Assembly: GCF_000264905.1 (NCBI RefSeq)
Contig: NW_006763133.1
Span: forward strand, 3,047,152-3,111,151
Direction of reading: 5' to 3'
Length of the DNA: 64,000 nucleotides
From: Stereum hirsutum FP-91666 SS1
Taxonomy: Eukaryota > Basidiomycota > Agaricomycetes > Russulales > Stereaceae
A program made the position numbers and the translations under genes. Position 1 is the stretch's first letter. Each line of letters opens with the position of its first letter. The notes beneath the pieces were generated by a model, which searched no databases, was not told the origin of the DNA, and was given only the letters and a program-made list of their open reading frames with translations. Positions 46,717-57,095 of this stretch are shown piece by piece.

Positions 46717-49679
46717 ATGCAACAAGAAACAAATCCCACTTTCCTGCCTGCTCTGTCCCAGCGATTCATCAGTCTCGTATGGTCGTGTTTGGACGCAGAC
46801 CTCTACAAATCCGCCCTATTTTATGCCGAACGTTATTTTTCTTTGGATCCGAGCAGTCATGATGCTCGCCATCTGTATGCCACCGCCATGCTTCGCTCTG
46901 GCCAACCACATGCGGCCTTACACATTGTCTATGCCACCAAGGATTCCATACCGTGCAGCGGCTGCCTCGAAATTGGGTCAAAGGCTAGTAGTTCTCTGGG
47001 AAGACATAGACAGGCGCGAGAAACATTGGAGGAGAGCCTGAAGCAACCATATACGCCGACACGTGCGTTCATGTACTTCCTCGTTCTTTCCTTCCCGATT
47101 CTGATATGTTGAGGTGTCTCTGGCCAGCATCACTTGGTTCCCGATCCGCCCGCGCATTCCCCGAGGAAGCCATTCTTCATTGTCGATCTGGGACAAGCGC
47201 ACTGAAAGGCAACCTCCCCGACCAGGCTCGCAAGAGCTTTCAAGAGGCTCTTCGACTTGATCCCATGTTATGGGAGGCTTTGGAAGGACTCTGTTCGCTA
47301 GGTATGCTCTTTAAACTTCTCTTTGACCCCGCGCACGACCAGCCAATGCGATCATCCCCAGGTGATGTGCCTGAGATCGAAGATCTCTTTCCATCTCGAC
47401 CTACTCCAGTAAAGCGGCCAGTTGCAGAGGAACCTCCAGCGTTCAAACTTCCACCAGTCCCCGTTGCTACCGGAGTAGGATTTTTCACTCCTGATACTGG
47501 GAATACGGGAAACCTCTTCCGCGGTTTCCGAGCAGATCAAGGGAATGTACAACCGCTTCGTCTAGGGCCGCGAGATTCCCTGTAAGTTGCAGCCGCAAAT
47601 TCACCGCTCACGCACTTCTGACTTCATGATCGGATTTACAGTGTTTCAAACGAGTCTGTCGTGTACCCACCGGAGAACTCTCTTATGGCAGCACATACCC
47701 GGCCCTCACGATTACCAACCGCGACACAACCCTCTCGTCCACTCTCTTCCTCCGATGAAGTCGGACCCGTCACGAAGAAGTTGCGGCGACCAATCGCTGG
47801 AACGCGACGCGCGGGCGAGGCAGCGAGCAAAGCACTCAAGCAACAATCGATATTGGCAGGGGTGGCGGAAGATGCACGCTCGAAAAAGGCACGCGCACGC
47901 CCGGCCTTGACCGTCTCTAACTCCTACTCATCTCTGGCCGGTCGCCGACCCCAGTCTGCGGCGGCGTCCTCCAGGAATACGACAGTCGCCGGTGCCGGCA
48001 AATCGGAGCGTGATACGAATGCAGCACTTACGCGACGGAGCGCACGGCTTATGGGTGGAAACAGCAAGGCGACCACTTCTACCAAGGTTCGTGAACATAT
48101 CATGTCCATATTTGTCTATCCATTTGGAACTCAGCTGGATTGAGGGTTTCTTTAGCAGCCAGCAGCTCGAGAACGTAAACGACAAGCCACACGAACCACC
48201 TCCCGGTCGATAGACTCCGACACTGAGGACGATCCCCATCCTCCTGCTGAGCTTCCTAGATCGACAACACCACCATCAGCAACACATTCACCACGATCGG
48301 CCTCCTCGAGCAATACGGCTGCTCAAGAACAGGCCGCACAAGAAGCGTATGACGCCGAGCTAGCAGATCAGTACATCTATGATCTAATGCGACTGTTTGC
48401 AAGCGCAACAAGAGCATTAGCAATGTATGATACAAAGTTATGTCTCGATGAGCTTGAGAAGCTGCCGCATGTACACCAGCGTTCACCACTGGTGATGGCT
48501 ATGGTCGGACGAGCTCATTTTGAGAGGGCAGACTACACCGCTGTACGTACTTCGCACTCCCTTTCCTGGTCTTCTGCGACTGACTTTGACCGTATAGGCG
48601 GAGAGAGCTTTCCAGGCTGTTCGAGCGTTAGAGCCATGCCGGCTATATAACATGGAATTGTTTTCGACACTCCTATGGCATCTGCAAAGAACGGTTCAAC
48701 TTTCCTTTCTCGCCCAAGAACTGCTCTCAATTGATCCGCGGTCACCTCAAGCTTGGATAGCAGTCGGCAACACGTTTTCGCTGCAGAAAGAGCGTGGACA
48801 AGCTTTGACGTGTTTCCGTCGTGCGTACGCACTCGATCCCACTTGCGCGTACGCCTTCACCCTGGCCGGGCATGAGCTAATTGACGAAGACATCGACAAT
48901 GCTATATTGGCGTTCCAGACGGCTTTACGTGCTGATAGCCGACACTACAATGCATGGTATGTTTCTTCTTTCATCCCATGGACAACCTTCTTTTTTGGGT
49001 TTGCGGCACGACGCTTATCACCCGGCCAGGTATGGGTTAGGGACATGTTACCTTAGGATGAGCAAAATCCGCATGGCCGAATACCATTACCGGAAAGCGG
49101 CGGAGATCCATCCAAACAATGCCGTGTTGTTGGGTTGTGTCGGGATGGTAAGCTTTTTCCTGACCTGGCCTTCCTAACTTGATCACCGGACGGGACTGGT
49201 CGGCATTAATGGGTGTGAGGGCTAACATGGTCGTCTGCGACTTTTTAGGCTGTTGAACGCCGCGGAGATCGCGAGGGAGCACTAGCACTCTTCAACGAAG
49301 CAGTCAAACTCTCGCCTGAGAACGCGCTGGTGCGCTATCGGCGAGCGAAAATGCTTATCGGTATGAAGCGATACACGGTGAGTTTTGGCTGGGTGGTTAA
49401 TTTGGTGCCGTACGTGTTGGAGCTCATGGCGCTCGCTCCTGTCCGTTGCTTGTACAGGCTGCCGTGAGGGACCTGGAGTATCTCCGCGACTCGACACCCG
49501 AAGAGTCGAACGTTATCTTCCAGCTAGCGCGGGCGTACCGGTTGATTGGCGACGAGGTCAAGTCAGCGCAGCTGCTCGCCGTCGCACGCGATGTGTCCCC
49601 AAAAAGCGTGAACAAGATCAAGAAGCTTCTGGAGACGGTGAAAGACGAGGAGGCGGGGGACGAGATGGACGAAGGATGA
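46717..49679 (+). CDS. CDC27: Anaphase-promoting complex subunit Cdc27/APC3
   Basis: Nine exons (46717-47062, 47128-47301, 47362-47581, 47642-48086, 48156-48542, 48598-48956, 49030-49147, 49249-49377, 49458-49679) give 799 residues. The N-terminal TPR block has SCLDADLYKSALFYAERYFS and DARHLYATAMLRSGQPHAAL, continuing in EEAILHCRSGTSALKGNLP and DPMLWEALEGLCSLG. A disordered Ser/Pro linker follows, then the C-terminal TPR superhelix: ELEKLPHVHQRSPLVMAMVG, RLYNMELFSTLLWHLQ, SPQAWIAVGNTFSLQKE, HYNAWYGLGTCYLRMSK and FQLARAYRLIGDEVKSAQLL. Cdc27 docks Cdc20/Cdh1 and doc-box partners on the APC/C, the ubiquitin ligase that triggers anaphase. Intron 47302-47361 is 60 nt and free of stops in frame. 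Confidence 0.94.
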
Positions 49680-50398
49680 GACGGGGGGCTGGTTTGTATA
49701 TTCCCTGGAGCTGGACATGTTCTCTCTCATACCACTGTATCGCTGCACAAGTTCGGACCAATGTTTTTTGTTTGTTTATTTGTCAACTCATCGAATTTGT
49801 GTGCTCGTCCGTGCTTGGGGGAGATCATGGCGGAATGTGGTCACCGCTTGAGTGCTGTTGCGATGGATGTCGCGAGGAGTGGCAGGGTCGATACGCAATC
49901 GGACAGGCTCGGGAGGCAAGGCTCCGATTGCGCGACGACGTGACTTGCGTGACAGCGTTGTCGTAAGCGCGTGCGAACCGCGGCGCCAGACTCGAGTCAA
50001 GGCGTCCGATATAAAGGCGGACTGGCCGCGCCTCCTCAGCCCAACTCTCCTCGTACCTTGTCCAATGTCCCGCTCATAAGTCCCCCCCAGCGTCCGCCCC
50101 GTCCGGTCCCTCTACCCCCAAGTGCTCTCGTCAGTTGCAGACTTGGGCCGACCCCTCATAACCATGGTCGACAAGCAAGCCCGTAAATCCAAACACGGCA
50201 CCATCCTCTTCGAACCAGTCATAGTCTATCGTATACACCGCTGAATTACCGGCCTCTTTTAGTGGTATGTTCTCCACGAATACTCTAAGTAGTTCTCTTT
50301 CATTAAATACGCGTTTCTCGTGTTCTATAGTGCATCCCGCCACGCCCACCCCCTCCATTCATCACTGTCATATCGCCACCCGCTCCAACCATTCGTAC
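49680..50398. other. 3' region of CDC27 and leader of the next gene
   Basis: No full gene. A possible core promoter (GATATAAAGG) lies near 50008-50017. A short upstream ORF with a strong start context is at 50164-50244. A GTATGT...TATAG segment around 50264-50330 could be a 5' UTR intron. Confidence 0.4.
50164..50244 (+). other. Upstream ORF in the leader of the acidic protein gene
   Basis: A 26-codon frame starting in the strong context ACCATGG and ending before the next likely start at 50399. If transcribed, it would be met first by scanning ribosomes and could lower translation of the main frame. The peptide is basic and shows no domain. Confidence 0.4.
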
Positions 50399-51262
50399 AT
50401 GTCAGCACAGCAACCGAGCTTATTCCAGGTCGCCCGCTCCAAGCTGCAACTCTCGCACGGAACCACGAGTTCCCGCGACAAGTGCAGCTTGCACCGCTGG
50501 GTCCTCCTCAAAAACTCCCTCATTCACTCACAGCCTTCCTCTCCGGCCCCACCTTGCAGCCAGGCCGATGTAAATTCTGTATATGCTACTGAAGAGGACG
50601 AAGAGGACGACATGGTCTGCGCCGACGAGGAGCACGACTCGTTCATGTTCCCCGACGCGGGCATGCTTGTCGACCCCTCGCCACCACGAGACACTCCGGA
50701 ATCCGAGTCCCAATGGTTCGACTCTCTGCTCGAATCGTTAGGTGACGAGGACGTAGAGGACTATGCCAACTCCCCGGATGACGACGAGCCCCCTTTCACC
50801 CCTCCCGTTTCTCCTATGTCTTCCTCGGACGATCTCATCGGTCACCACCCTGTGTATAACGACCCTCCGATTGCGATGCCATACCCTATTGTCTACCCGC
50901 CGTACCACTCCTCCCTCATTCGGCCACTCGAGTTCGACTCCCTTAATTGCTCATACCCGCCACTCGACCTCGCCCTGCCCTACTACGAGTCGGAAGACGT
51001 CGACGACATGCCCGTTCCTGACGCTATAGAGGATCTGTCAGACGACGAGTCGGATTCCCTGTCTACGCCGTCTCATTCTCGATCCATTCCCATGTACCAG
51101 GACGCCATCCTCAGGCCGCGGCAGGGCCGGGACGAGCCGCAGGTATACGTTGATACGGACGACGCCTACTTCTACCCTTTCGAACTCGACCCGCTCCCTT
51201 TCCCAGAAGATCATCGTACTTCGCCTCATGCGTTTAATCACGTCTATCATCAGGAGTGCTAG
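50399..51262 (+). CDS. Acidic, mostly disordered protein
   Basis: A single-exon frame of 287 residues. The start MSAQQPSLFQVARSKLQLSH followed by RDKCSLHRWVLLKNSLIHS looks like a short folded motif; the rest is rich in Asp, Glu, Pro, Ser and Tyr (ATEEDEEDDMVCADEEHDSF, PIVYPPYHSSLIRPLEF, EDLSDDESDSLSTPSHSRS). The frame stays open upstream to 50267, but the ATG at 50399 gives the more plausible N-terminus. I do not recognise the family; a transcriptional or scaffold role would be a guess. Codon use and G+C resemble the neighbours. Confidence 0.65.
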   Translation: MSAQQPSLFQVARSKLQLSHGTTSSRDKCSLHRWVLLKNSLIHSQPSSPAPPCSQADVNSVYATEEDEEDDMVCADEEHDSFMFPDAGMLVDPSPPRDTPESESQWFDSLLESLGDEDVEDYANSPDDDEPPFTPPVSPMSSSDDLIGHHPVYNDPPIAMPYPIVYPPYHSSLIRPLEFDSLNCSYPPLDLALPYYESEDVDDMPVPDAIEDLSDDESDSLSTPSHSRSIPMYQDAILRPRQGRDEPQVYVDTDDAYFYPFELDPLPFPEDHRTSPHAFNHVYHQEC

Positions 51263-53652
51263 GCACTAGTTATTATTGCATCTTTTCTCTGTAACATATT
51301 GCTGGTTTCCCTGTTCGTCTTTGTTCTTGCCTCGTTCTTGTCCTCTCATCCTCTCTCTCTATTTCTCTCTCTGCTCTCTCTCTCTCTTGGTCTCATTATC
51401 ATCGTCACCATCACTCCCCCACTCCACTTGCCCCTTCCCCATCCCCACTGCCACTTGCCCCTTATACATACTTCGACATTTTACCCCTGCATCATATCAT
51501 TTTTCTAGTTCTTTTATAGTCTTGCGCTCTATTTCGTGGCATCCCTCTCTCTCTTCCTTTGATGACTTCTCTCCTCGTACTCTTGCTCTCTCGTACCTAC
51601 ACTTCCATATCTTTTTGGGAATACACTGCTGCTGCTCTTCGTTCACATCCGTCCCGTCACCGTCTGTCTGCGTTCCTCCAAGATAACTCCGAGTCGCGTC
51701 GACAGGAGATAACTGGCCAGTGGTGCACCCACCCACTGACGCAGCGTGTAAGGAACCGTGACGCAGCGCGATGTGGGAGGAACCCGGGAGCCCAGATATG
51801 ACGCCAATTTGGGGGGCACGCGAGCAGTGTTTCTACTTCCAAGTATAGACTGGGCCGGATGCAAAACTACGTAACAATCAAATCCCGCGCGGGGATTCGC
51901 AATTCGTCACGAACGAACGCACGGACTCACGGGATCGGAGATCGCAGAAGACGGTTTACGGTTGCGGGAGTTGAAATGTCCTGACTCTTCCCCCATGTGT
52001 GCAGTGACTGGTGTGCCCGGCCAAAGCGAGAAACCGCGAAGGTTTCGTTTTTCTTTTTGTTGTGAGATGAGACCTCCAGGAGCCTTCAAGCGGAAGCTTG
52101 AGACTCGCATGCCAGATAAGACAACTGTCGCAGATTGGTTCAATGCGGTCGCGAGAGCCAGGCTCGTAACTTTCACTATATCATGTTCGAATTTGCCGGA
52201 TGCGTGACAGAAAACTCGAGGCTGGTATCCTAGCCTCGCGCGTTTAATTACCGTTTCGGTTTTTTGGAATTTAGGCTGATCATGTCCACGAAAGCCTAGA
52301 CGGTCTGAGCCGCAGGTAAGCCGGCCAAATTTCGTGCTACCACATAGATATCTAAGCCGCCTGGACCACGGACGGTTTCTGTGACTGGCAGGATTCGACG
52401 ACGGTACAGACCCGTGCGGTACGCTTCAAGCTTCAAGCTCATTCTAAGCTTCGCTCGACCCCACCCAGGGAGCGTTTTCAGTGGGGCCATATTACCCTGC
52501 ACCTGACGAAGCTCTAGCGGGATGCAAATATTCACCGCCTGATGCGTATGTACCCATTGACAGTACGGCAACGACGAAGCCCCCACCGTGAGCACTCCGA
52601 CCGGCTCCACGGACTCGAATATCTATACCGTACAATAGTATCCCATGGTCAGTCGTGCACGGCACATGTCCGATTCGCTAAAATGTTTCCATCATCGAGA
52701 CGTCGACGAACTCTATTATGCGTCCTGATAAGTCCCGAGACGCGCGCCTTCATGTTCTTTGCATGCATTGAAAGAACCCAACCGTCCACTTATTCACAGC
52801 TGCGAATGGGAAGAAAGCACCGAGCGTAGAGCTCCACGAATGTGAGCGTTTACAGGTGTTCACCCACAGCTGTTGGCTTCCTTCGATGACCCAGCGGCGT
52901 TGCGCGTTTCGCGATCTGTTTTCGTCGCCTTGCTGATGATAAGTAGAGGCCATGGTCATCATCACACCGGAACGTGCCTGCAAGCAAGCCAGCCAGCCAA
53001 CGAACACGTACCGACCAATCAAGCAGCCGTAGGCCAGGCCTGCCAATGGTCGACGGTATCTCGTTCCTCGTTCTCGCCCTGCAACTGTAGGTGGGAGATC
53101 TGTTGCACTCCGAGTCTACACCCATCGGGTTCTTCCCGCTGATGGTGGGTCTGGCCTGCATGATGTCGATGAGAGGGACTTTGAACGTTCGAACCTTGCG
53201 TGGTCCCGCTGGTAGGATGGAAAGTATCGGGTTCTGATCCTGATACGTATGTCATGGGAGGCTGGCTGGTCAAAGCGCTGTGTTCCACAGATAGATTTGG
53301 ATCGCACCGGTCACGTCCTTTTTGTGTGAATCAAAGGACTGCCGCCGAGGGACCGAAGATCCCAAGACTTTGGCAGAACGAGGTGAACCTAAACGGACGG
53401 CGCCACGCGACCAGCGAACACAAGGATCTTTCCATCCAGAGTCACAGACGAAGAACGAACGAACCGTGACAGACAATGATACGTATCATACGTCCTTGTA
53501 AAAACACGAGGTGCTCGATTCAGAAACAATAAGTGAGTCGAACGCCACGGGTACCACTGCAAGTCGGACAAACTTGTCCCCTTGACTCGCCCTTATCGTC
53601 CACCCAGGTTCTACAGACAGCGAAACCTTCAGGTCAGCCCCCTCAAGCCTAG
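51263..53652. other. 2.4-kb stretch without a recognisable gene
   Basis: From 51290 to 51650 the plus strand is strongly pyrimidine-rich with CTCTCT runs, probably the 3' region of the preceding gene. An imperfect 17-base palindrome (AATCCCGCGCGGGGATT) lies near 51880. The rest has only short frames without domain content. Confidence 0.4.
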
Positions 53653-55338
53653 TCATACGAAGCACCCTTGCGCTCCCGTCGTCCGCGTACGCCCCACAGT
53701 CACAAAACCGTCGTTCTCCCCGCTTCCGGCGCCTGTATCAGCCTCCTGGGCCTGAGCGCCGTGACCTCGAGGAGCTTGATCATCTTCAGCTTGGGCGCCT
53801 AGCTCGGGCGGCAACTCCCAGAATGCGTTATCGCTGGGAGGAGGTAGCGCTGGCGTTTGTGTTTGTGTTTGCGTTTGTGGCGTAGAGGGGGCGAGAGCTG
53901 CAATATATTGTATCGCAGTGCTCGTGAAGGCGTTCGGGTAAGTCGACCCGGTCGGGAGCGGTCGGGTTGACAGATAAGGCGCTATGTCATGACAAGGTGT
54001 TTGTTTTCGTTGAGCGTTCGTTTCGGGATGATGGTGAGCAGGCGAGGGAAAGACAAGTACAAGAGCGGCCAAGAAGAGGATAGGACGGGATAAGGGGACA
54101 AGGCGTATCAGTGTGAAGAATGCAGCTCATAGGGTCTTGGGAATGGAAGGTAGTCGTGAAGGGATAGGTTGGAGACAGAAGGGCGAGGGATATTCGAATT
54201 CAGATGTGGGAAGATGGCTGGCAAAGTAGGGAGCAGTGTGGCCCGGAGAGCCGGATGACTGCTTGGGAAGAACCGTCGAAAGAAAATAGTAGTGGTGATG
54301 TGGCGCCTCCGGAGTAGGTGGGATGGGTAGATGAAATGCGAAACAGGCGGAGTTGAACGAGGGAAGCGTAGAAAGAGAACTCACTGAGCCGAGAGATGCA
54401 AGGGAATTCAGCCATGAGCACATGAGACGGATGACTAGAAGGGTGTTGTCATCAGGCGAACGAGCAGACGAGTGTGGCGTGACATGGTTAGATGGAGATG
54501 AACTGTCGGTTTTCGATGTGGCGCAGAGATAACGTACCTGTCAAGATATTCTCTGAAGTTATTACAGATCATGAAGAGGTTAGACAGCCGTTCAGGCGTC
54601 CAGTTCTCGCGCAGTAGGCGTTCGTAAAGTTTCTTGTCGCAATGTGGCATGAACAGTAGGGTTGGCGTTTCGATAGAATAACGTCCATGCTGCAATGGAA
54701 AGATAGTGCAATCAAAGGTTCAGGAGACCACCTTTAACAAATGCATACTAACTAGCTAGAAAGCGAGAGCCACTAACTTTGTTCTCCGACAGCACTGATA
54801 TCTGGAGGCCATTGAGAAATTTTACGTCCTCATCCGTGAACACAGGGTCATAGACGAAGATCCTACTAAGGTCCTACAGAGCAAAGGTGAGGATTAGCGT
54901 GAAGACTATATTAGATCGCCATGGCCCCTGCACATACCAAGGAGTTACGTTGACATATCTCGAGGAGAAGGGCCAGCTGGGCACGAGCCTCTTTCGATGA
55001 AGTGGGACATCCTAACCCAAGACACAACACGCGCGAAAAGTGCGATGAGCCTTCAGTCAAGGCGCCAGTCATAAGGCCTGTTCACGAGCGAGAAAGCATA
55101 TTGTTATGAAACATTAGAATTGCCCTCCGTAGATCGAGATAACGACAAGGAGAAAGAGGTATGCGTACGAACGGTGACATTGATCGAGCCATGAGCCAGA
55201 CTTGAGCTCTTCTGCACAGCGCGTGTAGAGGTCTGCGGCGTTAGGAGTTTGAGTGGGGTGCTTTCGCCTTTTTCGAGATTTAGAAGGCTTGAACGAGTCG
55301 TTGTATTGAAATGGTGATGCCTCGAGAGTGGCAGACAT
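53653..55338 (-). CDS. SRR1-domain protein, Ber1-like
   Basis: Exons 55338-55173, 55077-54938, 54873-54778, 54689-54538, 54434-54385 and 53981-53653 give 310 residues. After a basic start (SKSRKRRKHP) the SRR1 domain is clear: RVLCLGLGCPTSSKEARAQL, IFVYDPVFTDEDVKFL, ETPTLLFMPHCDKKLYERLL and NWTPERLSNLFMICN. The C-terminal part continues as RLTPYLSTRPLPTGSTYPNA, TAIQYI and NAFWELPPE, then an acidic tail. SRR1 proteins occur in plants (light and clock signalling) and yeast (Ber1, implicated in microtubule function). The biochemical activity is unknown. The fifth intron (53982-54384) is 403 nt, far longer than others here; it was accepted because the exon after it fits the family. Confidence 0.82.
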
Positions 55339-55922
55339 ATCTAGCTCGAGTACAGGACGATGAAGGTCACGGCAGGATGACAAGTCAGAAATTCAAAGCG
55401 TCACTTGTGTAGGCTTCCCAGAGCTTCCCACGGTCATGGATGTGGCGCAACTCAATCCATCTTCATAGTGAACGGACTGCGAGTAATATACGAGGGTGTA
55501 GTAGTGCGAGAATATTCGGGCAGAGTTGAACACATTGGCGGGCATTGGGCCACTCAGAGTCTGGTCACCCTAGGACGGCATGGGCTTTGATCCCTCTGAA
55601 TCCGGACTGCTGTACTGCCAGAATACAGCTAGTCGGCATGTCGCCACCATCTGCTGCGACAAGGAAATCTCTAAGCTTCATTCAACGTGATCCTGCCCTG
55701 AGCACTGGCCAGAACGGTCAAATCTTTAACGGATCAATGGGTTCGAGCATGGAGCCTTTCAGGTGGTGGAGACAGGGAAATGTGGCGAGCCTTCCGGATC
55801 CAACGAAAGAACGGACAATCAAAGTTCAGCGGGATAGGCAATCCCGCTTTTCTTTCCTCTTATTCTGTGCTCGACTTCTTCTCATATCAGTACAACAAGT
55901 ATGAACGGCCCCCATCATGGTC
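55339..55922. other. Intergenic region between SRR1-like gene and TMA20
   Basis: Promoter of the SRR1-like gene and 3' end of TMA20, both on the minus strand. No gene is supported. Confidence 0.5.
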
Positions 55923-56752
55923 TTACAACTTCTGCAACGCCCAAAGATCGTCTCCCAAATACGTGACCGACTCCACGCCGACACCCTTGTTCACCTTCTT
56001 CATCTCCTCCGTCCCCATCTTCGTGATACCGATCCCGACAGCGTGCTCCTTGCCCTCTGCGTTGAAGGCCACGGGAGTGTCGGGTGGCAGCGCGTCCTCC
56101 GCGGATGGGAGACCGCCTCCTGCGGAGGTCATTCCTGGACACATCATGTGTGCGCCGGCGAGGAGGAAACGGATCGCTCCACGGTCTATTTGGACATGAG
56201 GGAGGATGAAGGGGTCTGCGGGGCGTGCGGTGGAGTGGGAGGACCGTTTTGTAAGCCCGCACGAAGGACCAAAGCTGATATGCGATATGCGGAGCACTGG
56301 AAGAGTAAGAAGACGTACATTTATGGAAGAGTCGGAGTGTCGGGTAGAAGGGCCCATCGAAGTGTTGGAAGAACAAGGGTTCGCCGTGGAGAGTGTAGAT
56401 AGAGACATGCTCTCTGCTATCGTCCAGTCCGGACGCAGGACGGGTCAACGAATCCAGGACGTACAATCACCGCACGAATGAGGAGTCAGTGAGCTTGCAC
56501 TCGGGGAGAGGTAAAGTAAGAACAACGACAGACCATTTTACGTGGATGATGGATTCCTTCTTTGGCCATATCTCTTCCAGTGTCTCCTGGTCAATCTTCC
56601 ACTGGGAAAGGATGCTCGATCTTATGGATCGTTGGATCGAGGACTTGGGCGGTGTCTGCCCTGCGATGTCGGTCGTGGGCGAGAATCTTTTCTGCGATGA
56701 TTAGCACATACGTATTGGCTAGACCGTCAAGAGATAGTCACTTCTTGAACAT
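55923..56752 (-). CDS. TMA20: Translation machinery-associated protein Tma20/MCT-1
   Basis: Exons 56752-56742, 56686-56534, 56416-56319 and 56215-55923 give 184 residues, as in the family. MFKKF opens the protein and is split by the first intron, leaving a first coding exon of only 11 nt. The N-terminal domain has TPPKSSIQRSIRSSIL and LEEIWPKKESIIHVKC. The PUA part has VSIYTLHGEPLFFQHFDGPF, LPHVQIDRGAIRFLLAGAHM, MCPGMTS and NAEGKEHAVGIGITKM, ending ESVTYLGDDLWAL. Tma20/MCTS1 forms a complex with Tma22/DENR that recycles tRNA and 40S subunits and supports re-initiation. Confidence 0.94.
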
Positions 56753-57095
56753 TGTGAGGGTGTCGTCTCTCGATCAACCCCTAAGTGAATGAAAGGATGG
56801 TGGTGGAGATGAAGCAAAGATGAGTTCTACGAACGTCGGCACTCGCCGACCACATTCATCTAGGTCCTAGGAATGGGGGCCACACCTGTGCCACATCTCG
56901 AACACGGAAGTTCTTCTATGGTCATAGAGCTTCAACTTTGTTTTGAAAAGATCACCATGTGCTTCTATGTCTACAACACATGTCTGAACCAGTAAGCAAA
57001 GCAACAGTACGAGCCATAAGGATACACTAATAATAATACGCAAGACGCCTCAAACCCCCAAAGAACTCCATCTTCCTACACGCCCCCCTTCACTC
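56753..57095. other. Intergenic region between TMA20 and the kinase gene
   Basis: TMA20 promoter and 3' end of the kinase gene. No gene is supported. Confidence 0.5.

Noticed and set aside
51276..51686. Long frames in the CT-rich region after the acidic protein gene
   Set aside because: Caused by low-complexity pyrimidine tracts; no start context or domain.
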